From assembly GCF_020176715.1 (NCBI RefSeq), contig NZ_JAIVMF010000005.1, forward strand, positions 62,001 to 126,000: 64,000 nt of DNA, in the 5' to 3' direction. A model generated the notes under the pieces. It searched no databases and was not told where the DNA came from. It worked only from the letters and a program-made list of their open reading frames with translations. Within the stretch, counting starts at the first letter, position 1. Each line of letters begins with the position of its first letter. Origin of the DNA: Stappia stellulata (GTDB lineage Bacteria; Pseudomonadota; Alphaproteobacteria; Rhizobiales; Stappiaceae). Positions 8,992-17,745 of the stretch are shown here, piece after piece. The position numbers and the translations under genes are program-made.

Positions 8992-10407
8992 ATGACGCTC
9001 GCCTCGATGCAAATGCCGGTGGAACGAAACGAGACGGGAATCAGCGTCGCCCTACAGGTTCTCGCGCAGCGCTTTGGCGAGCGGTTTTCCGCCGCAGCCG
9101 CCGTGCGCGAACAGCACGCCCACACCACGACGTGGCTGCCCAACCAGGCGCCGGACGCGGTCATCTTCGCCCATTCGACCGAGGAGGTTGCCGAGGCCGT
9201 GCGGATCTGCGCCGAGCACAAGGTGCCGGTCATCGCCTTCGGCACCGGATCCTCGCTCGAAGGCCACGTCAACGCACCGGCCGGCGGCGTGTCGATCGAC
9301 ATGTCGCAGATGGACAAGGTGCTGCAGGTCAACGCCGAGGACCTCGATTGCACGGTCCAGGCGGGCGTCACCCGGACCCGGCTGAACGAGCATTTGCGCG
9401 ATACGGGTCTGTTCTTTCCCATCGATCCGGGCGCCGATGCCAGCATCGGCGGCATGGCCGCGACCCGCGCGTCGGGCACCAATGCCGTGCGTTACGGCAC
9501 CATGAAGGATGCGGTGATGGCGCTGACGGCGGTGATGGCCGACGGCACCGTCGTTCACACCGGCGGGCGGGCGCGCAAGTCGTCGGCCGGCTACGACCTG
9601 ACCCGCCTGCTTGTCGGCTCGGAAGGAACGCTCGGCATCATCACCGAGGTGACCTTGCGGCTCCACGGCATTCCCGAAGCCGTCTCCGGCGGCGTGTGCC
9701 CGTTCCCCGATCTGGAGTCGGCCTGCAACGCGGTGATCATGACCATCCAGTGCGGGCTGCCGGTGGCGCGCATCGAGCTGCTTGACGCGATGCAGATCCG
9801 TGCCAGCAACGCCTATTCCAAGCTCGATCTTGCGGAGACGCCGACGCTTTTCGTCGAGTTTCACGGCACGCCCGACGGTGTGCGCGAGCAGAGCGAACTC
9901 TTCGGTGAAATCGCCCGCGACAGCGGCGGCGGCGAGTTCGTCTGGGCCACCAAGGCGGAGGACCGCACGAAGCTGTGGAAGGCCCGCCACGACGCCTATT
10001 GGGCGGCGATGGGCTTGCGGCCCGGCGCCAAGGGGGTGTCGACTGACGTCTGCGTGCCGATTTCCCGGCTCGCCGAATGCATCGGCGAGACCAATCGCGA
10101 CATCGACGCCATGGGGCTGACAGCGGCTCTGGTCGGCCATGTCGGCGACGGCAACTTTCATGTTCTGGTGCTCGTCGACACCGACAATCCGACGGAAATC
10201 GAAACGACGGAAGACTTCATCGAGCGGCTGAACTGGCGCGCCATCGAGATGGGCGGCACCTGCACCGGCGAACATGGCGTCGGGCAGGGCAAGATGAAAT
10301 ATCTTGCGCGCGAACATGGCGCGGGTCTCGGTGTGATGCGGGCGATCAAGACGGCCCTCGACCCCGACAACATTCTCAACCCCGGCAAGATCGTGCCGGC
10401 GGCGTGA
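8992..10407 (+). CDS. FAD-linked D-lactate dehydrogenase / glycolate oxidase GlcD-type
   Basis: A 471-residue VAO/PCMH-family flavoprotein oxidising a 2-hydroxy acid (probably D-lactate) and passing electrons to the respiratory chain. The FAD-binding PCMH domain is at about 50-230, with GTGSSLEGHVNAPAGG near 84 and IDPGADASIGGMAATRASG near 144. The C-terminal cap carries HVGDGNFHVLVL near 383 and the family signature GTCTGEHGVGQGK near 423. ATG 8992 has GGAGA seven bases upstream and is preferred over ATG 8977. Full length and domain order resemble cytochrome-type D-lactate dehydrogenases more than GlcD. Confidence 0.88.
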   Translation: MTLASMQMPVERNETGISVALQVLAQRFGERFSAAAAVREQHAHTTTWLPNQAPDAVIFAHSTEEVAEAVRICAEHKVPVIAFGTGSSLEGHVNAPAGGVSIDMSQMDKVLQVNAEDLDCTVQAGVTRTRLNEHLRDTGLFFPIDPGADASIGGMAATRASGTNAVRYGTMKDAVMALTAVMADGTVVHTGGRARKSSAGYDLTRLLVGSEGTLGIITEVTLRLHGIPEAVSGGVCPFPDLESACNAVIMTIQCGLPVARIELLDAMQIRASNAYSKLDLAETPTLFVEFHGTPDGVREQSELFGEIARDSGGGEFVWATKAEDRTKLWKARHDAYWAAMGLRPGAKGVSTDVCVPISRLAECIGETNRDIDAMGLTAALVGHVGDGNFHVLVLVDTDNPTEIETTEDFIERLNWRAIEMGGTCTGEHGVGQGKMKYLAREHGAGLGVMRAIKTALDPDNILNPGKIVPAA

Positions 10408-10450
10408 GCGGTCTCCTGATCCTCACGCGCATGATTGAGGGAGAGAACTC

Positions 10451-13400
10451 CTGAACTCGATCTACATCACGATCGGCCTCAGCGTGATCGCGGTGCTTCT
10501 CGCCGCGCTCATCGGCCCGTTCTTCATCGACTGGACCGCCTATCGCAGCACGTTCGAGGATTACGGCGAACGCCTGCTCGGCCACCGTGTCGCGGTGATG
10601 GGCGATGCGGAGATGCGGCTGCTGCCGACCCCGACGCTGACCTTCTCCGACGTGCGCGTCGGCGAGCCGGAGGATCCGCTACTTGCCGTTTCTCGCTTTG
10701 CCGTGCGCATCGAGCTGCCGCCGTTGCTGAAGGGCGAGGTCCGGATCATCGACATGACGCTCGACGAGCCGTCGCTGCGCCTGTCGCTCGACGAGCAGGG
10801 CCGCCTCGACTGGTTCACCGGCCTCAATCGCGACGGGTTCCTGCGCGATGTCGATCCCGATCTGGTGATGCTGGAACGCGCGACCATCCGTGACGGACGC
10901 CTGTCGGTGATCGACGCGCGCAGCGGCCGGAGCCATTCCCTCGACGACATCGACCTGCTCGTGGGCGCAAGGTCGCTGCTTGGTCCCTACAAGCTCGATG
11001 GCATGGTCAGCCACAATGGGCAGCGCGCGACCGTTGTGCTGGCGACCGGCCGGCGCGATGCCGAAGGTGCGTTGCGGTTGCGGGCCGGGATCACGCCGGT
11101 TTCCGTTCCTGTCGACCTGGTGATGGACGGACAGGTCTCGCTCGCCGAGGGCAAGCCGGCCTATGAGGGCGCCTATACGCTGAATTCCGTGGTGACGGAG
11201 GAGGGGGCTGCGGCGCGCTGGGTCAGCGAGGGCGCCTTTGCGCTCGACGTGGCACGGCTGGCCCTGACGCAAGCGAGCCTGCGCTATGGTCCGGAGGACC
11301 GGCCCGTCACCATCGAGGGCGGGCTGGACGTCGCCTTTTCCACCCCCTCGCGCTTCGACTTCGCCGGGACGGCGAAGCAGATCGACCTCGACCGGATCGC
11401 CGGACGCGGGCCGCAGGAGCCGCTCTCGCCGGGCGAGGCCGGCGGTCTCCTGCTCTCCGCCCTGCAAGGATTGCCGCATCCGCCGATCGACGGGCGGATC
11501 GCGCTCGACGTGCCCGCCGTCGTGGCCGGCGGCGGCCTGGTCCAGGACGTGCGGATCGAGGCCGAGCGGCTGGCCAGCGGCTGGCGGCTGGCCGAGATCT
11601 CGGGGCAGATGCCGGGCCGCAGTCCGTTTCTTGCGCGCGGCGATCTGGAACTGAAGCCCCGCGCGGCCTTCCGGGGCAGCTTCGCGGCCTCCGTCTCCCA
11701 GCCGAACGTCTTTGCCGACTGGTGGCGGCAGGGCGTCGTGGTGGATGCCGTTGTCGATGCCTTCGCGCTGGAAAGCCGGATCGAGGCGTCGCCCGCCGGA
11801 CTGGCGCTTACCGATCTCATGTTCGAACTTGCCGGCGAACAGGGGCGCGGCGCGATCAGCTACCGCGAACAGCGCAACGGGCCGCCGGTGTTCGAGGCCG
11901 ATCTCGATGCGGATCTGCTCGATGCCGATCAGGCCGCCTTGCTGGCGCGGCTCTTTCTGGGCGGCGAAAACGGCATCTTCGCACGCCCCGGCGAGAGCGC
12001 GACGCAGGTGGCGCTCAGGCTTTATGCGCAAAAGCTGAAAGTGCGCGATCTCACCGCCTCGTCGATTGCGCTGCGCGCTTCCTATCAGGGCGACATCCTG
12101 GAGATCGAGGACCTGACGGTGGCCGATCTCGCCGGCGCGCGGCTTGCCGCCAGCGGGCGGATCACCGACGTCTCGACGGCACCGGCCGGTGCCATGCAGC
12201 TAAAGGTCGATGCCGACCGGCTTGGCGGTGTCGCGACGCTTCTTGAAACCCTGTTTCCGAACGCGGAGGCGCTTGCGCTTTTCACCGACCGGCCGGAACT
12301 GTTCGCGCCGGCCAGGCTCGATGTCGCCTTCCAGGGCGAGGCAGCGGGCGGCAATGCGCGCGCCGGCACGCAGGCGACGGTCACCCTGTCGGGCACGGCG
12401 GGCGGCACGGAGGTCGATGTCAGCCTCGGTCTGCGCGGGCGGCTGGATGCGTGGCGCGAGGCCAATCTCGACTTTGAGGCCGGCTTTACCGCGGCCGATG
12501 GCGGCGACCTGCTGCGCCAGTTGGGTCTGACGGTTCTTCCCGTGGCGCAGCTTGGCGAGGCGCGGGTCGAACTGGGGGGCGCGGGCGTGCCGCAGCAGGG
12601 GCTTGACGGTCACGCGCGGCTTTATCTCGACGAGGCCTCCCTGGTCGGCGTCGGCACGCTCAGCCTGCCCGACGACGGACCCTCAAGCTACTCCGCGGAT
12701 CTCGGGGCCAAGGCGTCCGACCTGTTGCCGCTGACCCTGATCACGGGACGTCTGCCGTCGCTGTCGAGCTCCGTCGGCGATGTCGACCTTGTGGCGACGC
12801 TGGAGGGAGAGGGCGACGAATTTTCGCTGAGCGGACTGTCCGGGCGCATTGCCGGGACCGAAGTTGACGCCGATCTGCAGATCGACCTGCGCCGAAGCGT
12901 TGCCAGTCTTCAGCCGCAGGTGCGCGGCAGTGCGGCGCTGTCCGATCTCGACCCGGCTGCGCTGGGCGACCTTCTGCTTGGCGCCGACCAGCTCACGGCA
13001 GCGCGAGACGGCTCGGGCTGGCCCTCGATTGCCTTCGGCCCGCCGGTCGTCTCGGGCGTCGACGTGGCGCTCGATGTGACGGCGCGCCGCATGCCGCTTG
13101 GTCCATCGCTTGAGGCGAGCGAGATGACGGGTACGCTCGGCCTGAGAGACGATGCGCTCAGCCTCGATGTCGACGGCGCGGACCTCGCCGGCGGCAGGCT
13201 GACCGGGGCATTGTCCGTGAAACGCACCGACGGGCAGGCCGGGCTGACGCTTTCCATGCGCGTGGAAAACGGCGCGCTCGGCGATTTCATCTGGCGGCGC
13301 AATGCCCGTCCGGTCGCAACCGGGCGGATGGATCTGTCGCTCGACCTGGAGGGCACGGGGCGCTCGCTCGCAGGGATCGTGTCCGGGCTTGCGGGCGGCG

Positions 13401-14332
13401 CGACATTGTCCATTCGCAACGGCGAGATCCGCGGCATCAACCCGGAAGCCTTCGGACTGGTGATCCGCGCCGCCGATGCCGGGCTGGAGCTGGACGATGC
13501 GGCCGTTCGCTCCGCTTTCGAGAGTTATCTCGATGCGGGACGTCTGCCCTTCGAGGCGCTCGAGGCGGGTGCGACGGTTGCCGGCGGCGTGGTGCGCGTC
13601 AGCAATGTCACGCTCGACAACACGAGCGCCACCGTCTTCGGCAATGCCCGGATCGATCTGGACGCACAAACGCTCGACAGCGACTTTTCCCTGAAGGTGG
13701 ATCCGGGCGCTGAGGCCGTGACGGGAGCCGAACCGGAGGTCGGGCTTGTCTTTTCCGGGGCGCTGGGCGATCCGGGTCGCTCCATCGATATCGCTCCCTT
13801 CACGGCCTTCCTGACGCTGCGCGCCTTCGAACGCGAGGTGCAGCGCATCGAGGAGCTTCAGGCGGAAATCGACGCGCGCGAACAGGCGATGGAAGAGCGC
13901 ATGCAACTGCTGCAGCAGGAAAAGCGGCGCGAGGATGCCAAGACCCGGCTTCCGGGCGATCCGGACCCCGAGGCGCCTCGGCCCGAGGAGGAGGAAGAGG
14001 CGGCGGCGTCTTCGCCAAGGCCGGCCATCGATGCGCCGTCAACGCCCGGCGTCGCGACGCCGAATGCGCCGCAGGCCCCGGTGGTGGCAACCCCCACCGC
14101 GCCCTCGGCGCCGGCCGTGCCGCGCCGCCGTGAAACGCCTCCCGCGCCGCAACCGTCGCAGGCCGCGAACCCGGCGACCGAAAGCGGGTTTCGGGACCGG
14201 ATCCGCTCCGCGCTGGAACAGATCGACGCGACCGGACGCATCGCCCCGTCCGAGCCGGAGCCGGGAGAGCCGATGCGCCTGCTGCCGCCGCTCGATCCGC
14301 CGGTGTTCATCGACGTCACGCCGGACCGTTAG
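10451..14332 (+). CDS. AsmA-family large inner-membrane protein, probable CTG start
   Basis: A 1293-residue protein anchored by one N-terminal helix and extending into the periplasm. Related AsmA/TamB-type proteins influence outer-membrane assembly or phospholipid transfer. Residues 1-28 read MNSIYITIGLSVIAVLLAALIGPFFIDW if the start is CTG 10451, which has GAGGGAGAG placed ideally upstream. An in-frame TGA at 10436 limits the start. The only other early initiator, GTG 10484, would remove half of the helix and has no ribosome binding site. The body has typical AsmA repeats (LPTPTLTFSDVRVG; late segment LSGIVSGLAGGATLSIRNGE-like near 980). The last about 165 residues are a charged coiled coil then a Pro/Ala-rich tail. 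The stop overlaps the convergent RHH gene. Confidence 0.85.
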   Translation: MNSIYITIGLSVIAVLLAALIGPFFIDWTAYRSTFEDYGERLLGHRVAVMGDAEMRLLPTPTLTFSDVRVGEPEDPLLAVSRFAVRIELPPLLKGEVRIIDMTLDEPSLRLSLDEQGRLDWFTGLNRDGFLRDVDPDLVMLERATIRDGRLSVIDARSGRSHSLDDIDLLVGARSLLGPYKLDGMVSHNGQRATVVLATGRRDAEGALRLRAGITPVSVPVDLVMDGQVSLAEGKPAYEGAYTLNSVVTEEGAAARWVSEGAFALDVARLALTQASLRYGPEDRPVTIEGGLDVAFSTPSRFDFAGTAKQIDLDRIAGRGPQEPLSPGEAGGLLLSALQGLPHPPIDGRIALDVPAVVAGGGLVQDVRIEAERLASGWRLAEISGQMPGRSPFLARGDLELKPRAAFRGSFAASVSQPNVFADWWRQGVVVDAVVDAFALESRIEASPAGLALTDLMFELAGEQGRGAISYREQRNGPPVFEADLDADLLDADQAALLARLFLGGENGIFARPGESATQVALRLYAQKLKVRDLTASSIALRASYQGDILEIEDLTVADLAGARLAASGRITDVSTAPAGAMQLKVDADRLGGVATLLETLFPNAEALALFTDRPELFAPARLDVAFQGEAAGGNARAGTQATVTLSGTAGGTEVDVSLGLRGRLDAWREANLDFEAGFTAADGGDLLRQLGLTVLPVAQLGEARVELGGAGVPQQGLDGHARLYLDEASLVGVGTLSLPDDGPSSYSADLGAKASDLLPLTLITGRLPSLSSSVGDVDLVATLEGEGDEFSLSGLSGRIAGTEVDADLQIDLRRSVASLQPQVRGSAALSDLDPAALGDLLLGADQLTAARDGSGWPSIAFGPPVVSGVDVALDVTARRMPLGPSLEASEMTGTLGLRDDALSLDVDGADLAGGRLTGALSVKRTDGQAGLTLSMRVENGALGDFIWRRNARPVATGRMDLSLDLEGTGRSLAGIVSGLAGGATLSIRNGEIRGINPEAFGLVIRAADAGLELDDAAVRSAFESYLDAGRLPFEALEAGATVAGGVVRVSNVTLDNTSATVFGNARIDLDAQTLDSDFSLKVDPGAEAVTGAEPEVGLVFSGALGDPGRSIDIAPFTAFLTLRAFEREVQRIEELQAEIDAREQAMEERMQLLQQEKRREDAKTRLPGDPDPEAPRPEEEEEAAASSPRPAIDAPSTPGVATPNAPQAPVVATPTAPSAPAVPRRRETPPAPQPSQAANPATESGFRDRIRSALEQIDATGRIAPSEPEPGEPMRLLPPLDPPVFIDVTPDR

Positions 14333-14571
14333 GACGCCAGGCCGCCGCCATTCCTGTAAAAGCCAAGTGCTGCCACGCGCAGGGCGGAGGAAAGCGCCGG
14401 CGCATCGCTCACCGGATCCATGTGCCGCGCATCGTCGATCCCCGCGACAAGCGTCGGCAGGCTGACACCGTCGCGCGCGGCCATGGCATCGAGCGCGTCC
14501 CAGAATTCCGGCTCGAGCGCGAGGCTGGTGCGATGGCCGTGCAGGGTGAGGGATCTTTTTACGAGAGGCAC
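14329..14571 (-). CDS. Ribbon-helix-helix domain protein
   Basis: An 80-residue protein with the RHH_4 pattern: a beta strand (KRSLTLHGHRTSLALE) followed by two helices (FWDALDAMAARDGVSLPTLV). Such proteins normally bind DNA as dimers; the target is unknown. I choose GTG 14571 because it gives the family's usual start a few residues before KRS; the frame is open to about 14802 but that part overlaps the DUF4169 gene. It is the last gene of a leftward trio with sspB and DUF4169, a common alphaproteobacterial arrangement. Its stop codon overlaps the AsmA stop by four bases (TTAG). Confidence 0.8.
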   Translation of the reverse strand: MPLVKRSLTLHGHRTSLALEPEFWDALDAMAARDGVSLPTLVAGIDDARHMDPVSDAPALSSALRVAALGFYRNGGGLAS

Positions 14572-14653
14572 GAGACTGGCCTCACAGCGACCGGACCCAT
14601 AGCTTGCCGGGGCGAGACTGACCCGATAGCCGGGGGTGTCGCGGACCGGGCAG

Positions 14654-14887
14654 TCACCGGTCCGTATCCGGATCTTCGCGATCCGTGGCGCCGGCATCAT
14701 TGTCAACGTCGGACCCGCGCAGATGCGCGTCGATCCGCCGTTGGGCGCGTTCGTTTTCCGCCTTGACCACCGTCCGTTCCGCTTTGGTGCGGCCGAAGAC
14801 AATCCGGTTCTCGGCGGCGCGGGCGTCCTTGTCCTGCCGCTTGCGGGCCTTGCGCGCCTTGCGAAGATTTATGATCTCGCCGCTCAT
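14654..14887 (-). CDS. DUF4169 family small basic protein
   Basis: A 77-residue, highly charged protein. MSGEIINLRKARKARKRQDKD followed by AAENRIVFGRTKAER matches the conserved DUF4169 core (E-I-x-N-L-x-x-x-R-K). Function is unknown. It is predicted to be a single long helix, soluble and cytoplasmic. It sits 20 bases downstream of sspB and about 80 bases upstream of the RHH gene, so it is probably in one operon. Confidence 0.82.
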   Translation of the reverse strand: MSGEIINLRKARKARKRQDKDARAAENRIVFGRTKAERTVVKAENERAQRRIDAHLRGSDVDNDAGATDREDPDTDR

Positions 14888-14907
14888 CGCCGGTCCGGCC
14901 GCTTCGT

Positions 14908-15525
14908 TCAGGGTTTCTTGCGGAAGGCATCGAGCGACACGACGTCGGCGCTGGCCGTGTCGTCGTCGCCGGTCTTCTCCCCAGCCTTGTCGCCCGTCTT
15001 GTCGGTGGCGTTTCCGGCCGTCTTCTTGGACTTCGGCTTGTCTGCAGCGGTCTTTGCCGTCGCGCCGCGGTCGCGGGACAGGGTGTCGTCGATATCCGCC
15101 AGCGTGGCTTCGGCGCGCTCCTGGTCGCGCGCCGCGTCGACGAGTTCTTCCGGCAGCTCTTCCGCCGTCTTGCCCGGCTCGAATTCGAGCGCGAATTGCA
15201 CGGACGGATCGAAGAACCCCTTGATCGAGGAAAACGGCACGAACAGCTTTTCCGGGATGCCGCCGAAGGACAGGCCGACCTCGAAGGCATGGTCCGTCAC
15301 GGTCAGGTCCCAGAACTGGTGCTGCAGCACCACCGTCATCTCGTTGGGATAGCGTTCGTGCAGGCGCGGGGAAATCCGCACGCCCGGCGCGTTGGTGTCG
15401 AAGGCGATGTAGAAATGATGCTCGCCCGGTAGCCCGATGCGGACCACCTCGGTCAGGATCTTGCGAACGGCGCCGCGAAGCGCGTCCTGAATGACGATGT
15501 CGTAACGGATCAGGTCTTCGGCCAT
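14908..15525 (-). CDS. sspB: SspB-like ClpXP adaptor
   Basis: A 205-residue alphaproteobacterial SspB, the adaptor that recognises ssrA-tagged peptides and delivers them to ClpXP. The folded domain covers about residues 1-130: IRYDIVIQDALRGAVRKIL, FYIAFDTNAPGVRISPRL, MTVVLQHQFWDLTV and FGGIPEKLFVPFSSI. A low-complexity, Lys/Asp/Thr-rich linker follows, ending in DVVSLDAFRKKP, the short tail expected to dock on the ClpX N-domain. ATG 15525 is chosen because conservation starts there. The neighbouring permuted ssrA gene encodes the tag that SspB recognises, so adaptor and tag genes lie side by side and share orientation. Confidence 0.9.
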   Translation of the reverse strand: MAEDLIRYDIVIQDALRGAVRKILTEVVRIGLPGEHHFYIAFDTNAPGVRISPRLHERYPNEMTVVLQHQFWDLTVTDHAFEVGLSFGGIPEKLFVPFSSIKGFFDPSVQFALEFEPGKTAEELPEELVDAARDQERAEATLADIDDTLSRDRGATAKTAADKPKSKKTAGNATDKTGDKAGEKTGDDDTASADVVSLDAFRKKP

Positions 15526-15700
15526 TTTCTTCAACTGCCGGTCTTTGGAATCACTCTGGCGCCCAACATGGCCTGTGGCGGGCAAGATGAAAAGGCTTCC
15601 AGGCCGCCTTGCGCTATTCTTTTGCACCCTTGCCGCGCAGGCGATGCCCCAAGGGTTTTCAGGGCACGGGAAACCGCGCGTCACGACGTCAAAAGCCAGG

Positions 15701-15738
15701 CAAAAAAGAAGTGGAGGCTTCTGTTGCCAGGTGCCTCC
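15701..15738 (-). terminator. Terminator of the tmRNA gene
   Basis: On the minus strand, GGAGGC is followed after 14 bases by GCCTCC and then a T-rich run (CTTCTTTTTTG). It lies just past the tmRNA coding piece, upstream of sspB. Confidence 0.7.
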
Positions 15739-15792
15739 GAACCCCGCCTGAAGGTGCTAACCAACAGGACTTAGTGGACTACCGGCACTGCA

Positions 15793-15834
15793 TTACGCAG
15801 CGACAGCGTTGTCCATAGCATAGTTGTCATTTGC
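15793..15834 (-). other. tmRNA proteolysis-tag reading frame (ANDNYAMDNAVAA)
   Basis: Thirteen sense codons from the resume codon GCA, ending in TAA. The ANDNYA start and the AVAA end are the parts read by SspB and ClpX respectively in the alphaproteobacterial system. Confidence 0.9.
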
Positions 15835-16043
15835 AACTATTGAGACGGCCCGATAACGGCGGAACCATGCCGGACGAAAGAAAAGCCTTTACACCCTCGT
15901 CGATCCTATTTCGCCCCCCCGAAGCCCGCCTGATCCGCTTGCGCGAGACGGGCTTGGGTGGAGGCGCCGGGTACCGCCCCCGGGTCCGATAGGCTTATTA
16001 CGCAGTCCGTTTATCGTCATAGTCGGCTTGCGCCGACACACCC

Positions 16044-16072
16044 AATATAGGCAGTGCCCGTCGGGATGAAAA
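16044..16072 (-). promoter_or_regulatory. Probable promoter of the tmRNA gene
   Basis: On the minus strand, a TATATT -10 hexamer (16049-16044) follows TTTTCA, a four-of-six match to the -35 box, with a 17-base spacer. This places the start of transcription about seven bases downstream, at the 5' end of the acceptor piece. Confidence 0.5.
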
Positions 16073-16204
16073 GGGGGTGTCTCGCGCGCTTGTGAGCTTG
16101 TGTCATTGGCGCGCAAGCTGTTGTGGTGCTTAGAGTGTCGCTCATCAAGGGTCTCGTCCGGCCTGCCATGGCCGCGCGGACGCGGGTTGGAAGGAGTGGC
16201 AGTG

Positions 16205-16705
16205 ATGAGCGGAATTTCCAGACGGCAGGTTCTGATTGCGGGCGCGCTTCTTGCCGGGGCCGCGGCGATTGGCGCACGGGGGGCGGCTCAGGCCGGGTGG
16301 TTCGGTCTGGGCAGCGACGACACCGGCCCGGTCTATACCGGTCTTGTCGATGGGGTGGCCGTCGGCGGCTACGATCCGGTCGCCTATTTCACGCAAGGAA
16401 AGCCGGTGGAAGGATCGCGCGATTTCGCCGCGACGCACCGGGGCGCCGAATGGCGCTTCGCCAGCGCCGCCAATCGCGACGCCTTTCTGGCCGAACCGGA
16501 AAAATACGCGCCGGCCTATGGCGGCTATTGCTCCTGGGCAATCGCAGAAGGCAAGCTTGCCAAGGGCGACCCGAAGAACTGGGACATCGTCGACGGCCGC
16601 CTTTATCTCAACTACAACGACGCCATCCAGAAACGCTGGCGCGCCGACGTTCCGGGCTTTATCGCCAAGGCCAACGGCAATTGGCCGGCGATTGCCGAAA
16701 AGTAA
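16205..16705 (+). CDS. YHS-domain exported protein (Tat signal)
   Basis: A 166-residue protein with a twin-arginine-like leader ([30 protein letters not shown]) and a YHS domain in the mature part. The domain includes [23 protein letters not shown] and [30 protein letters not shown] domains are small metal- or heme-associated modules; the partner here is unknown. ATG 16205 follows GGAAGGAGTGGCAGTG. The gene lies 144 bases before thyA on the same strand. The gap to the tmRNA promoter holds no other gene. Confidence 0.8.
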   Translation: MSGISRRQVLIAGALLAGAAAIGARGAAQAGWFGLGSDDTGPVYTGLVDGVAVGGYDPVAYFTQGKPVEGSRDFAATHRGAEWRFASAANRDAFLAEPEKYAPAYGGYCSWAIAEGKLAKGDPKNWDIVDGRLYLNYNDAIQKRWRADVPGFIAKANGNWPAIAEK

Positions 16706-16848
16706 CCTCGTCTCCGGCCATTCTTGCGCCGATACGGTGGATTGCGGGTGAAAGGCGACATGCCCCGATGCCTCGGCGCTTGTCGCCCCGGCGCCCGCGC
16801 GCGACACTCGAGCGTCAATCGAATCGACCTCCTTACGGGACGGGCAAG

Positions 16849-17643
16849 GTGCGCCAGTATCACGATCTCATGCAGCGGATCCTCGACGAGGGAACGAAGA
16901 AGACCGACCGCACAGGGACGGGCACCTTGTCCGTCTTCGGTCATCAGATGCGCTTCGACCTCGCGCAGGGCTTCCCGATGGTCACAACCAAGAAGCTGCA
17001 CCTGAAATCGATCGTACACGAACTGCTGTGGTTTCTGGCCGGCGACACCAACATCCGTTATCTCAAGGAAAACGGCGTCCGCATCTGGGACGAATGGGCG
17101 GATGAAAACGGCGATCTCGGCCCGGTCTACGGCTATCAGTGGCGCTCGTGGCCCGCGCCCGACGGCCGGTCCATCGACCAGATCGCCAAGCTGCTCGACA
17201 TGATCCGCACAACGCCCGACAGCCGGCGGCTGATGGTCTCGGCCTGGAACCCGGCGCTGGTCGACGAGATGGCGCTGCCGCCGTGTCATGCGCTGTTCCA
17301 GTTCTATGTCGCCGACGGAAAGCTCTCCTGCCAGCTCTATCAGCGTTCCGCCGACGTCTTCCTCGGCGTGCCCTTCAACATCGCCTCCTACGCGCTGCTG
17401 ACGATGATGGTGGCGCAGGTGACCGGCTATGAGCCCGGCGACTTCGTGCATTCTTTCGGCGACGCGCATCTCTACACCAACCACCTGGAGCAGGCCCGCG
17501 AGCAGCTGTCGCGCGAACCGCGCGCCCTGCCGACGATGACTCTGAACCCGGACGTGACGGACCTCTTCGCCTTCCGCTTCGAGGACTTCACGCTGACCGG
17601 CTATGATCCGCATCCGCACATCAAGGCGGCGGTTGCCGTCTAG
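16849..17643 (+). CDS. thyA: Thymidylate synthase
   Basis: Converts dUMP to dTMP using methylenetetrahydrofolate. The 264-residue length equals the E. coli enzyme when GTG 16849 ([12 protein letters not shown]) is used; the frame is open far upstream but only from here does the sequence align. The catalytic cysteine is residue 146 in [12 protein letters not shown]. Other marks are [16 protein letters not shown], the dUMP-binding [18 protein letters not shown], and the final [10 protein letters not shown]. The partner folA is not adjacent here but lies at about 39.4-39.9 kb. A strong terminator follows at 17670. Confidence 0.96.
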   Translation: MRQYHDLMQRILDEGTKKTDRTGTGTLSVFGHQMRFDLAQGFPMVTTKKLHLKSIVHELLWFLAGDTNIRYLKENGVRIWDEWADENGDLGPVYGYQWRSWPAPDGRSIDQIAKLLDMIRTTPDSRRLMVSAWNPALVDEMALPPCHALFQFYVADGKLSCQLYQRSADVFLGVPFNIASYALLTMMVAQVTGYEPGDFVHSFGDAHLYTNHLEQAREQLSREPRALPTMTLNPDVTDLFAFRFEDFTLTGYDPHPHIKAAVAV

Positions 17644-17669
17644 CGGGACACCCGGCGTTCTCCCATGCG

Positions 17670-17709
17670 AAAGGCCGGGCGATGCGATGCCGCGCCGCCC
17701 GGCCTTTTC
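17670..17709. terminator. Terminator after thyA
   Basis: AAAGGCCGGGCG (17670-17681) pairs with CGCCCGGCCTTT (17696-17707), and a T-run follows on the plus strand. The A-rich left side is short, so it mainly serves thyA, with possible action on the convergent ABC genes. Confidence 0.85.
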
Positions 17710-17745
17710 TGTCGTTCGGCCATTCGCTGTCGTTCGGGCGGTTGA

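Larger units (their letters stand above)
15701..16037 (-). ncRNA. ssrA: Circularly permuted two-piece tmRNA precursor
   Basis: tmRNA rescues stalled ribosomes and tags the nascent chain for proteolysis. Read leftward, the precursor starts with the acceptor piece (about 16037-15956), which has a T-arm-like segment around GGGGGCGGTACCCGG and ends in CGCCTCCACC. A processing spacer with its own hairpin follows (about 15955-15921). The coding piece then begins with a G-run and GGGCGAAATAGGATCGAC. The 5' G-run pairs over seven bases with the CGCCTCC arm to form the acceptor stem. The tag frame at 15834-15793 reads ANDNYAMDNAVAA then TAA. The permuted order is known in alphaproteobacteria. Exact ends are estimates from the promoter, the stem and the terminator. 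Confidence 0.9.
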
